The notes beneath the pieces are model-generated. The model made no database searches. It saw only the letters and a list, made by a program, of their open reading frames with translations, and was not told the origin of the DNA. Of a stretch of 41,505 nt of DNA, positions 7,635 through 14,124 are shown piece by piece. The DNA comes from an uncultured Prevotella sp. (lineage in GTDB: Bacteria > Bacteroidota > Bacteroidia > Bacteroidales > Bacteroidaceae). How positions within the stretch are numbered: position 1 is the stretch's first letter; the number at the start of each line of letters is the position of its first letter. Both the position numbers and the translations under genes were made by a program. Location: the NCBI GenBank assembly GCA_946548085.1, contig CAMNPN010000123.1, forward strand, positions 1 through 41,505, given 5' to 3'.

Positions 7635-9106
7635 TCACTATCCAAACGCAGCGGCCCTACGATTTCAGTACATGTTACAATGGTACCCACGATGGTGCCT
7701 AAGATGCCGTGCGAATTGATGTTCTGACCTGTCTGAAAGACGTTTGGTATGCGTGTACGATGGGGTACGCGACAGGCTGCACCCAATGAAACATCTTTGG
7801 CCACACCATACATCGAACCGCCCTCCGTACCCGTATAGTCCAGATAAGTCAGCGGCGTCGACGTGTAGTAGTGGGCGATATTCTGCTTCACACCGGGGAA
7901 CTCCTGTTCCAGCGCTGACAGCAGTCGTTCCGCCTTCTCCTGTTTAAAGGCTTCGTAGTCTTCGCCACGATGTCCCACGGCAGTGCCCTTCCACCGCTCT
8001 ACGTCGGCCATCTGCATATACGAGAGCAGCACGCCCGTCTTGGCAAAGGTGGGACGTGGCTCATGGCAGAGATGCATGTAGAGATAGCCCCTGGGCCATG
8101 AATATTCGTCATAATGTTCACAACCCCACGGTGTTTCCTGCTGATAACCATAGAAGTTTCCATTCAGGTATGGCACCGTATTGTCCTTGAACTGCAGATA
8201 CACCGTGAATCCTCCTACGGTCTGCGGGATGGCATTGATGCGCTTCCTGAAGGCCGGTCGTATCAGGTTGGTATCGAGCATCTCCAGCGTACGCATGGGA
8301 TGGGCATCGGAGATCACGATATCTGCTTCGAGGAATGACCTTTGGCTGAACGCCACACCTATAGCACGCGTATCATCACACACTATCCTCGTAGCCTTGG
8401 TTTGTGTGAGTACCCGTCCACCATTGCGCTTGATGGTTCTCACGAGCGAGCTGGCGATCTGATCACTGCCGCCCACAACGCGATAAGCACTCTGGTTATA
8501 GAAGTCGGTGATAAAGGCATGAGTGGCAAAGGGTGTCTTGTCTTTCTGTGCCGCATAGAGGGGCAGGTTACCCACCAGTACATTCGCCAGCATGGGATCA
8601 GGAATGACGCTGTCGATCACGTCGTTGATAGAGCGCATCTGATACTCTAGGCTTATGGCCGCATCAGTCTCCACATGATTCAGCGAGTGGAGCGAAGAGG
8701 CACTTGCCACTTTGCCGACAAGGTTGAAATAGTTCACCAGGGCATCGCGCTGGGAAGGGAAGTAACTGCTCATCTGATCGATGAACGCCTCACGGCCATT
8801 GGCGAAACGAAAGTGCTGGCCAGCAAGCGACACGATGTCGTAGCCTGTCGGGTCGAGCTGCGACAGCGTGATGTCGCGCTTGACCTCCAGATAATCCAAC
8901 AGCCGGTCGAGGGTCTGCCCCTCGCTGGCACTCCCCACAAAGTGCATGCCTGTCTCAAACTTACCACCCCTGCGGGTGAAGCATTGCAGACAGCCACCCA
9001 CCTGTGTACTCTGCTCCAGCACCGTCACATCGTAGCCGTGTCTTGCCAGAATCACACCACATGAGAGTCCTCCCAGTCCGCTGCCTATAATTACAACCTT
9101 CTTCAT
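7547..9106 (-). CDS. FAD-dependent oxidoreductase, phytoene desaturase / retinol saturase-like (2)
   Basis: A 519-residue paralogue of the neighbouring flavoprotein, with the N-terminal motif VVIIGSGLGGLSCG and the C-terminal segment FQTGQNINSHG. I chose the ATG at 9106 because it overlaps the GT2-acyltransferase stop by ATGA and places the FAD motif at the N-terminus; an upstream extension to 9298 would lie inside the neighbour. The tail after residue about 490 has no counterpart in the paralogue. It is encoded by a palindromic heptamer element, one arm being read as EFTVDGLQFT and the other giving INCKP and the TAA stop. The tail therefore looks acquired. Confidence 0.85.
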   Translation of the reverse strand: MKKVVIIGSGLGGLSCGVILARHGYDVTVLEQSTQVGGCLQCFTRRGGKFETGMHFVGSASEGQTLDRLLDYLEVKRDITLSQLDPTGYDIVSLAGQHFRFANGREAFIDQMSSYFPSQRDALVNYFNLVGKVASASSLHSLNHVETDAAISLEYQMRSINDVIDSVIPDPMLANVLVGNLPLYAAQKDKTPFATHAFITDFYNQSAYRVVGGSDQIASSLVRTIKRNGGRVLTQTKATRIVCDDTRAIGVAFSQRSFLEADIVISDAHPMRTLEMLDTNLIRPAFRKRINAIPQTVGGFTVYLQFKDNTVPYLNGNFYGYQQETPWGCEHYDEYSWPRGYLYMHLCHEPRPTFAKTGVLLSYMQMADVERWKGTAVGHRGEDYEAFKQEKAERLLSALEQEFPGVKQNIAHYYTSTPLTYLDYTGTEGGSMYGVAKDVSLGAACRVPHRTRIPNVFQTGQNINSHGILGTIVGTIVTCTEIVGPLRLDSEFTVDGLQFTDDNLASRSIPPVEVINCKP

Positions 9107-10641
9107 CGCTCTATCTCGTTCGACATCGTTTCGTACCATTCTATATAGTGTCGGCGCATCTTCTTTGCCTGGTCTTTCAGTGAGCCTATCGCCTGTAGGG
9201 TCTGTCTGCTCACGGGCTCGCCCACCTCTAATCGAATCGGTCCCTTTTGCAGCGTGTAGGTCTTCTTCTTCAAGATCTTCCCTGGACCGTACAAGCACAT
9301 GGGCAGGATGTCTATCCCCAACTGTTCTGCAAGCCAGAATGCGCCTTGATGAAAGCGTCCTATCCTGCAGTCCTTCGAGCGCGTGCCCTCAGGATAGATG
9401 GCGATAGAGTAACCACGCTCCACCAACGACTGCAACTTTGGCAGCAGCTCCTCTAAGCCCTCGCGCACAGGATAATACTCCGCATTCCTGATAAGCAGAC
9501 CGTATGACGGATTGTTCCATACCCAGTCGTTGGTCAGGAACACCATGTTTGGTGTGAAGATCAGCTGACAAAACAGATCCAGATGTGACTGATGGTTGCA
9601 GATAATCACCCTCGGACGGTCGAACGTGACACCATCACATATCCCGTAGCTGAACTTCACGCCGGGTATGCCATGCGTCAGCATCACAAACCGCGCCGCC
9701 CTATAGATCAGCCTATGCAGCCATCTGTTTTCATTATTCCCTAATTTCCCTAATCTCCCTAATTTCCCTAATCTCCCTAACTCCTTCACCTTTAAATACC
9801 CCCATACGGCAGGCTTGACCACAATAAACATAAAGAACAGGAAGAACAGCAGGGCGTAAACCGTTCTGACATATTTCATCACCCACCTGAATAAGCGCAA
9901 CGGCAGGCCATAAACTACGGCCATTCCGCAAAGCACCGTATTCAGAATGCTGATCCTGACGAAATCCATGCCTGGCCGGAAGTGACTCACTCGCTGCTCC
10001 TTCGGCGGATAATACACATCGATGGGCAGCTCAACGATATCTGTATCATGCCACGACGCAAACACCAGCAACTCCAGTTCGGCCTCATAGCGCGAGGTGA
10101 GCAGGTTCAGACCGCGCAGTCTCTTCAACGGATAGAGCCTGTAACCCGTCTGCGTGTCACTGAGTCTTCTGCCTGTCTGCACCCAGCACCAGAAGTTTGA
10201 GAACCGGTTGGCAAAGCTGCTACCTTTCGACTGTCGTTCCAAGGCTTCCGTCCGCCGGCTGCCAAGGATCATTGCACCAGGATGCTCTCGGTTGGCCGAT
10301 AGGAAGCGACCGATCTCCGTCGGATAGTGCTGACCGTCACCGTCGAGGGTGATGGCATAGGCAAACCCCATATCGAGTGCCTTACGGAACCCTGCCTTCA
10401 AGGCTGACCCTTTGCCACTGTTATGCGCGAGTGTCACGAGGGTGATACCTTCGATGGCATGGAGCGTGGCCGCTGTAGCATCGGTACTGCCGTCGTCGAC
10501 CACAATCACGTCGTCGCATTGTTCCAGTGTCTGCCTCACCACATCGCCGATGGTTCCCCCGTTGTTATACGTAGGAATCACCACACAGATACCACGCTTA
10601 CGGAGTGTCTGGCGCTGTCGTGTCAGGTCTACTGTTGACAT
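9103..10641 (-). CDS. Fused glycosyltransferase family 2 - PlsC-type acyltransferase
   Basis: A 512-residue two-domain protein. Residues about 18-235 are a GT2 glycosyltransferase (VIPTYNN at 21-27, VDDGSTD at 48-54, LDGDGQH at 99-105). Residues about 257-285 are hydrophobic (membrane). Residues about 310-500 are a lysophospholipid acyltransferase domain with HQSHLD (His350, Asp355) and YPEGTR (416-421). A Leu-Gly-Arg/Lys repeat (287-301), encoded by a 9-bp DNA repeat, lies just before the acyltransferase domain. In the cluster it could glycosylate and acylate the lipid carrier of the polyene. The stop overlaps the downstream oxidoreductase start, and the dehydratase-like gene ends 6 bases upstream. 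Both catalytic motif sets look intact. Confidence 0.88.
   Translation of the reverse strand: MSTVDLTRQRQTLRKRGICVVIPTYNNGGTIGDVVRQTLEQCDDVIVVDDGSTDATAATLHAIEGITLVTLAHNSGKGSALKAGFRKALDMGFAYAITLDGDGQHYPTEIGRFLSANREHPGAMILGSRRTEALERQSKGSSFANRFSNFWCWVQTGRRLSDTQTGYRLYPLKRLRGLNLLTSRYEAELELLVFASWHDTDIVELPIDVYYPPKEQRVSHFRPGMDFVRISILNTVLCGMAVVYGLPLRLFRWVMKYVRTVYALLFFLFFMFIVVKPAVWGYLKVKELGRLGKLGRLGKLGNNENRWLHRLIYRAARFVMLTHGIPGVKFSYGICDGVTFDRPRVIICNHQSHLDLFCQLIFTPNMVFLTNDWVWNNPSYGLLIRNAEYYPVREGLEELLPKLQSLVERGYSIAIYPEGTRSKDCRIGRFHQGAFWLAEQLGIDILPMCLYGPGKILKKKTYTLQKGPIRLEVGEPVSRQTLQAIGSLKDQAKKMRRHYIEWYETMSNEIER
9739..9780 (-). repeat. 9-bp tandem repeat (TTAGGGAGA / TTAGGGAAA), G-quadruplex-prone, in coding sequence
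   Basis: On the sense strand, five GGG runs spaced exactly 9 bases apart (plus-strand CCC at 9739, 9748, 9757, 9766 and 9775) alternate AGATTA and AAATTA spacers. The period is three codons, so the frame is kept and the peptide repeats LGR and LGK. The pattern G3-N6 repeated satisfies the common G-quadruplex rule with loops of up to 7. Confidence 0.9.
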
Positions 10642-10647
10642 AATCTT

Positions 10648-11013
10648 CTATCCGCAGGTGAACGAGATGGAAGTCATCGTAGTGTCGCCGTCGGTAACGT
10701 CGACCTGGGCCGTAACGGCATCAGGGGCCTGCTGCAGCTGCCGGAAGGTATAGCGCACCGATGGATGTTCCAGGGGCGACACCACAGCGAGGAACTTCAC
10801 GTTCTTCACTGCCTTGATGGCCAACGGCTGTTGTAGATGGTGCTCCAGCAGTTCCTTGGCAATCTGGATGACGCAGACGCCGGGAGTAATCGGCTCGCCA
10901 GGGAAATGGGCACGATAGATGGTGTGGTCGGGCTGCAGGCGGATGTCATAGACAATGGTGCCCTCCCCGCTTTGCTGGCCCTCAATGGTGTATAAGCTAT
11001 CTTTAAGTATCAT
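10648..11013 (-). CDS. FabZ-like hotdog dehydratase subunit (keeps the catalytic His)
   Basis: A 121-residue hotdog-fold protein. The FabZ signature HFPGEPITPG is present (His36), but the residue 14 positions later, where FabZ has its catalytic Glu, is Gln50 (VIQIAKEL). The partner gene at 16353-16811 shows the opposite pattern, so the two may form one mixed dehydratase dimer, as described for the ApeI:ApeP pair of aryl polyene pathways. It also lacks the N-terminal LPHR segment of standard FabZ. It sits between the DMT-LolA gene and the GT2 fusion. A non-catalytic or thioesterase-like role is the alternative. Confidence 0.75.
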   Translation of the reverse strand: MILKDSLYTIEGQQSGEGTIVYDIRLQPDHTIYRAHFPGEPITPGVCVIQIAKELLEHHLQQPLAIKAVKNVKFLAVVSPLEHPSVRYTFRQLQQAPDAVTAQVDVTDGDTTMTSISFTCG

Positions 11014-11048
11014 ATCTTGACTTGAATTTTGAAATTACTTACTCCTTC

Positions 11049-11080
11049 CTCCAAGCTCCAAGCTCAAAGCTCCAAGCTCC
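11049..11080 (-). repeat. Heptamer tract (AAGCTCC / GGAGCTT)n after the DMT-LolA stop codon
   Basis: About four AAGCTCC units, one variant (AAGCTCA), start directly after the TAA stop at 11081-11083 and run toward the dehydratase gene that starts at 11013. The period is 7, as in the other intercistronic tracts, but the unit sequence differs. On the mRNA it provides several GGAG runs. Confidence 0.85.
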
Positions 11081-11974
11081 TTAATTGACGACGACATGCG
11101 TCAATTCGATGACGGTCTTGTCGCCCTTGGCCTCTATAAGCTCAACCTGACGGACGAGCCATCGGTCGGGTGTGACACGGAGGACGATAGTGGAAAACAT
11201 ACGTCTGACCTCTTTGCGACGAGGCACGAGTGTGGCCACCCACTCCGACTTTTTCGCGTCGGCAGGGGCGAGCGTCACCTGGAAATCCTCATCGCCGTCG
11301 AGGCTCTGGCCCGACATGATGTTCGTCATAAGACGGGCCATCTCGCGATACATGCGATTGCGGCGGATGTCTACCTCACGCGTACGACGGCTGTCACTTG
11401 TCGTGACCTTCTGACCATCGATCTTAAAAGTGTGAGCTGTGGGCGACAGGTATTCCCAGCACAACCAGTCGGGCTGACGGTAACTGAGACGTCCTTTCGA
11501 GACAGCAGCGCTGGTAAGCAACTTTGTCTGCTTGGTCTGCACAAAGTCGCATGTCATTGTCTTCATACCCTTAGCAGCATCGACAATGTGCTGACGAGCC
11601 GCCTTGGCATCCTGCGCTTGGGCAGGAGCGGCAATGAGCAGGCATCCGGCGACGATGAGCAGCACTCCCACCCACCTGGACCACGCCACTTGCTCGTGGA
11701 AGAACACAACGGCAGCCACCATGCCCACGACGAAACTCAGGCTGACCATCGGATATGCCAGACTGAAGGGGAAGGTCTTGACGACATACATCCACAAAAG
11801 GGAGGCGGCAAGGAAGCAGAGGCCACAGGCGGCAAACTGCCAATTAAGCAGAACGCTCGACCAGAAGGTGCGGTTCCATCCGAAAGGTGCCATGCGCATC
11901 AAGGCGAACTTAAGCAGCACCTGACCTGCCGTGAGCAGCAGGCATTGTATGATTACAAGAGGAATAACTTTCAT
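11081..11974 (-). CDS. Fusion of a four-helix DMT/EamA-type transporter and a LolA-like lipoprotein carrier domain
   Basis: Residues 1-117 hold four membrane helices (about 4-24, 44-65, 71-92, 100-117) like small DMT/SMR proteins. Residues about 125-297 look like a LolA-type periplasmic carrier (MTCDFVQTKQ, SKGRLSYRQPDWLCWEY, then a beta-rich region). The last helix runs straight into APAQAQ, which resembles a signal peptidase I site. Positive residues cluster in loops 1 and 3, which predicts that both termini face the periplasm, as a LolA domain would require. Polyene clusters usually encode LolA for outer-membrane delivery; here it is joined to a transporter. There is no frameshift or repeat at the joint. 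It may be cleaved after synthesis or act as a tethered shuttle. Confidence 0.82.
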   Translation of the reverse strand: MKVIPLVIIQCLLLTAGQVLLKFALMRMAPFGWNRTFWSSVLLNWQFAACGLCFLAASLLWMYVVKTFPFSLAYPMVSLSFVVGMVAAVVFFHEQVAWSRWVGVLLIVAGCLLIAAPAQAQDAKAARQHIVDAAKGMKTMTCDFVQTKQTKLLTSAAVSKGRLSYRQPDWLCWEYLSPTAHTFKIDGQKVTTSDSRRTREVDIRRNRMYREMARLMTNIMSGQSLDGDEDFQVTLAPADAKKSEWVATLVPRRKEVRRMFSTIVLRVTPDRWLVRQVELIEAKGDKTVIELTHVVVN

Positions 11975-12026
11975 CTATAAACTATAAACTGTAAACTATA
12001 AACTATAAACTATAAACTGTAAACTA
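11975..12026 (-). repeat. Heptamer tract, seven exact 7-bp units plus the stop codon
   Basis: The 49-base gap between ketosynthase C and DMT-LolA is exactly seven units of CTATAAA or CTGTAAA on the plus strand (11975-12023). The next CTA (12024-12026) is the TAG stop codon of ketosynthase C. Phase and stop use are the same as at 1751-1781 and 15887-15910. Confidence 0.92.
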
Positions 12027-13859
12027 TATTTCACTTTTAAGTACGATGGCTACGGAATGGATGGCCGGGGGAACGGGGTCGCCCATTCGCTCCATGAACG
12101 AACGGTAAAGAGGCGTTGACTCATCGTGACAACCCACAAGGACTGTCTTACAGCGCCCGCTGGCCAGCAGCCGCCTGGCATCGCGCAGGGCCCAGTCAAG
12201 CGACTGGGCACATTGGGTGTAGGTAATATTGTAGCCATGACAGCCCAGCCGGATGGCGATATTTGAACCAATCGTGTTGTGAGTGCTCTGCATAAAGTTG
12301 GTAGGACTGAGCATCACTTCGCCCTCAGTTTCTATCTGCGTGAGCAGAGCCTCAGTATTCTCCCAACAGCCAAGCGACGTAGCGGTAATGATTGCATCTG
12401 GACAGTCGACACCTGCCTGACTCAGGGCTTTCAAGGATGATAGCAGCGAGGCCTTCATCAGCTTCCCCATGCGTCGTGCCTCAAGGGGTTTAACATAAGC
12501 ACGAATCTCAGACAGTTCTTCTACAGAGGTGAGCTCTACGCGGGCGAGTTCAGAGTGTGGAGGGAGGAGTGTGGAGGGAGGAGTGTGGAGGGAGATTTGT
12601 CCAAAGGCTGATCCTGCGGCAGGAGTATTCTCACTCCACACTCCACACTCCTCCCTCCTCGAAATACACCCCTCACTCCGCGAAAACACCAACGACGAAT
12701 CATTTCCTCCAAAGCCAAACGAATTACAGAGCACATGATGCAACTGACACCCGTCCATACCCATGGAAGGTGTGATGCCCGAGACCATCGGATGCTGCCA
12801 GCCGAGGTTGGCAGGGATGAAACCATGGTGCATGGCCAGCAGACAGATGACCGCCTCGATACTTCCCGAGGCACTGGTGGTATGACCTGTGAAGCCCTTA
12901 GTGCTCGACACTGGCGGCATCGAGTTGCCAAAGAGCCGCTGAAGGGCCATGCTCTCACTCTGGTCGTTGTTGGGCGTACCTGTGCCGTGGGCATTCACAT
13001 AGTCGATGTCCGCAGGCTTCAGGCCAGCCATCGAGAGCGCCTCGTTCATAGCCTGGTAGGCCCCCTCGCCGTCTGCCGAAGAGGCCGTTTGGTGGAAGGC
13101 ATCACAGGCATTGCCGTAGCCAGTGAGAAAAGCGTGTATAGATGCCTGTCGCCGACGGGCGGATGTTTCCGGTTCCATCACCACATAGGCCGCACCCTCA
13201 CCAAGATTCAGGCCGGCACGCTGGTCGTCAAACGGCCGGCAACGCTCCTTGTCAAGGATCATCAGCGAACGGAAGCCGTTCAGGTGGAATACCGAGAGGG
13301 CCTCCGTACCGCCAGCCACCACAATATCCGCCTCACCAGCTTTCAGCATCTCAGCCCCAAGAATCAAGGCGTTGGCAGCCGAGGAACAGGCGGTAGAGAC
13401 GGTAGTGAACGTAGCGAAGCAGCCAAAGTAGTCGGCTATCTGCCGAGTATTGTCGCCGCAGGTATGATAGTGTAGGCAGGCGAGGTGCTCGTCAGAGGTG
13501 CGCAGGTCGGAAAAATAGCGCTCAGTGATGTCCATCCCAGCCACCGTCGTACCCGAGATGAGAACGATCTTGAGCGATGATTCCGAGTCCGAGAGACCAG
13601 CATCATAAAGGGCCTGTCTCACGGCGAGCATACCCATGAGGGCCGTTCGGCTCACCTCGAGACCGGTGTCGATGCCCAGCAGCGTCTTCATCTCGTCGTT
13701 GGAGAGGGCTACCTCTCCTACGGGTAGCTCACGGTGAACCGACTGCAGATGACGCATGGCGCCGATGCCTGTCTGTCTGTTTCGCAGGGCATCGAGCACA
13801 GCGGCCTTGTCGGTTCCAATGGCGCTGACGATTCCTTCACCTGTGATGGCAATGTTCAT
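12024..13859 (-). CDS. Ketosynthase C fused to a half-ketosynthase (chain-length-factor-like) domain
   Basis: A 611-residue protein. Residues 1-393 are a full beta-ketoacyl-ACP synthase with Cys158 in STACSS, His291 in NAHGTGT, Lys321 and His326 in KGFTGH, and the C-terminal FGFGGND. Residues about 393-438 are encoded by a palindromic repeat element. Residues about 440-611 resemble the N-terminal half of a ketosynthase (the chain-length-factor-like family PF13723), with SPTNFMQSTHNT and a cysteine in TYTQCAQSL, but lack the His-containing C-terminal half. It probably extends the polyene chain with the attached half acting as a scaffold or length-control partner. The start overlaps the ACP stop (ATGA), and the TAG stop lies in a heptamer tract. 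Confidence 0.85.
   Translation of the reverse strand: MNIAITGEGIVSAIGTDKAAVLDALRNRQTGIGAMRHLQSVHRELPVGEVALSNDEMKTLLGIDTGLEVSRTALMGMLAVRQALYDAGLSDSESSLKIVLISGTTVAGMDITERYFSDLRTSDEHLACLHYHTCGDNTRQIADYFGCFATFTTVSTACSSAANALILGAEMLKAGEADIVVAGGTEALSVFHLNGFRSLMILDKERCRPFDDQRAGLNLGEGAAYVVMEPETSARRRQASIHAFLTGYGNACDAFHQTASSADGEGAYQAMNEALSMAGLKPADIDYVNAHGTGTPNNDQSESMALQRLFGNSMPPVSSTKGFTGHTTSASGSIEAVICLLAMHHGFIPANLGWQHPMVSGITPSMGMDGCQLHHVLCNSFGFGGNDSSLVFSRSEGCISRREECGVWSENTPAAGSAFGQISLHTPPSTLLPPHSELARVELTSVEELSEIRAYVKPLEARRMGKLMKASLLSSLKALSQAGVDCPDAIITATSLGCWENTEALLTQIETEGEVMLSPTNFMQSTHNTIGSNIAIRLGCHGYNITYTQCAQSLDWALRDARRLLASGRCKTVLVGCHDESTPLYRSFMERMGDPVPPAIHSVAIVLKSEI
12554..12672 (-). repeat. Palindromic element with CTCCACA heptamer arms, inside ketosynthase C
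   Basis: The left arm (12554-12590) has tandem GGAGGAGTGT-type units, the core is 12591-12633, and the right arm is 12634-12660. Bases 12591-12664 equal 2691-2764 except for one position (A instead of G at 12604). It is read in the same frame as in the MMPL gene and gives EECGVWSENTPAAGSA, then GQISLHT. It lies exactly between the two protein domains. Confidence 0.92.
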
Positions 13860-14116
13860 TTCTTACGGTTTGCTGTCACGTAGTTGGCAATAGTGCGTAC
13901 ACTCTTAAAAATCTCCTTACCTTCGGCAGGCGAAGCCAGTTTGATACCATAGCGTTTCTCCAGCAACACAATCAGTTCCAGGGCATCGATGGAGTCGAGA
14001 CCCAGACCATCGTCGCCAAACAAAGGGGCATCGGCATCGATGTCTTCAGGGGTCATCTCTTCGAGGTTAAGTGCTTCGATAAGGCACTTCTTTAACTCTA
14101 ATATCAATTCTTCCAT
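13856..14116 (-). CDS. Acyl carrier protein (86 aa)
   Basis: Typical ACP of 86 residues with the attachment motif GLGLDSIDALEL, Ser42 carrying phosphopantetheine. I placed the start at the ATG at 14116, which is 8 bases after the ketosynthase B stop at 14125; a longer reading frame to 14200 would overlap ketosynthase B and add a non-ACP arginine-rich leader. The stop overlaps the ketosynthase C start by ATGA. Being flanked by two ketosynthases, it is the likely elongation ACP. Confidence 0.92.
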   Translation of the reverse strand: MEELILELKKCLIEALNLEEMTPEDIDADAPLFGDDGLGLDSIDALELIVLLEKRYGIKLASPAEGKEIFKSVRTIANYVTANRKK

Positions 14117-14124
14117 ATCTTTAT

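Noticed and set aside
9107..9298. N-terminal extension of the second FAD oxidoreductase
   Set aside because: The extra 64 residues overlap the acyltransferase domain of the neighbouring gene and precede the FAD motif. The ATG at 9106 with the ATGA overlap is the better start.
1743..12030. CRISPR array
   Set aside because: The repeats have 7- to 9-bp periods with no spacers of constant length and no cas genes, so they are simple tandem repeats or palindromic elements.
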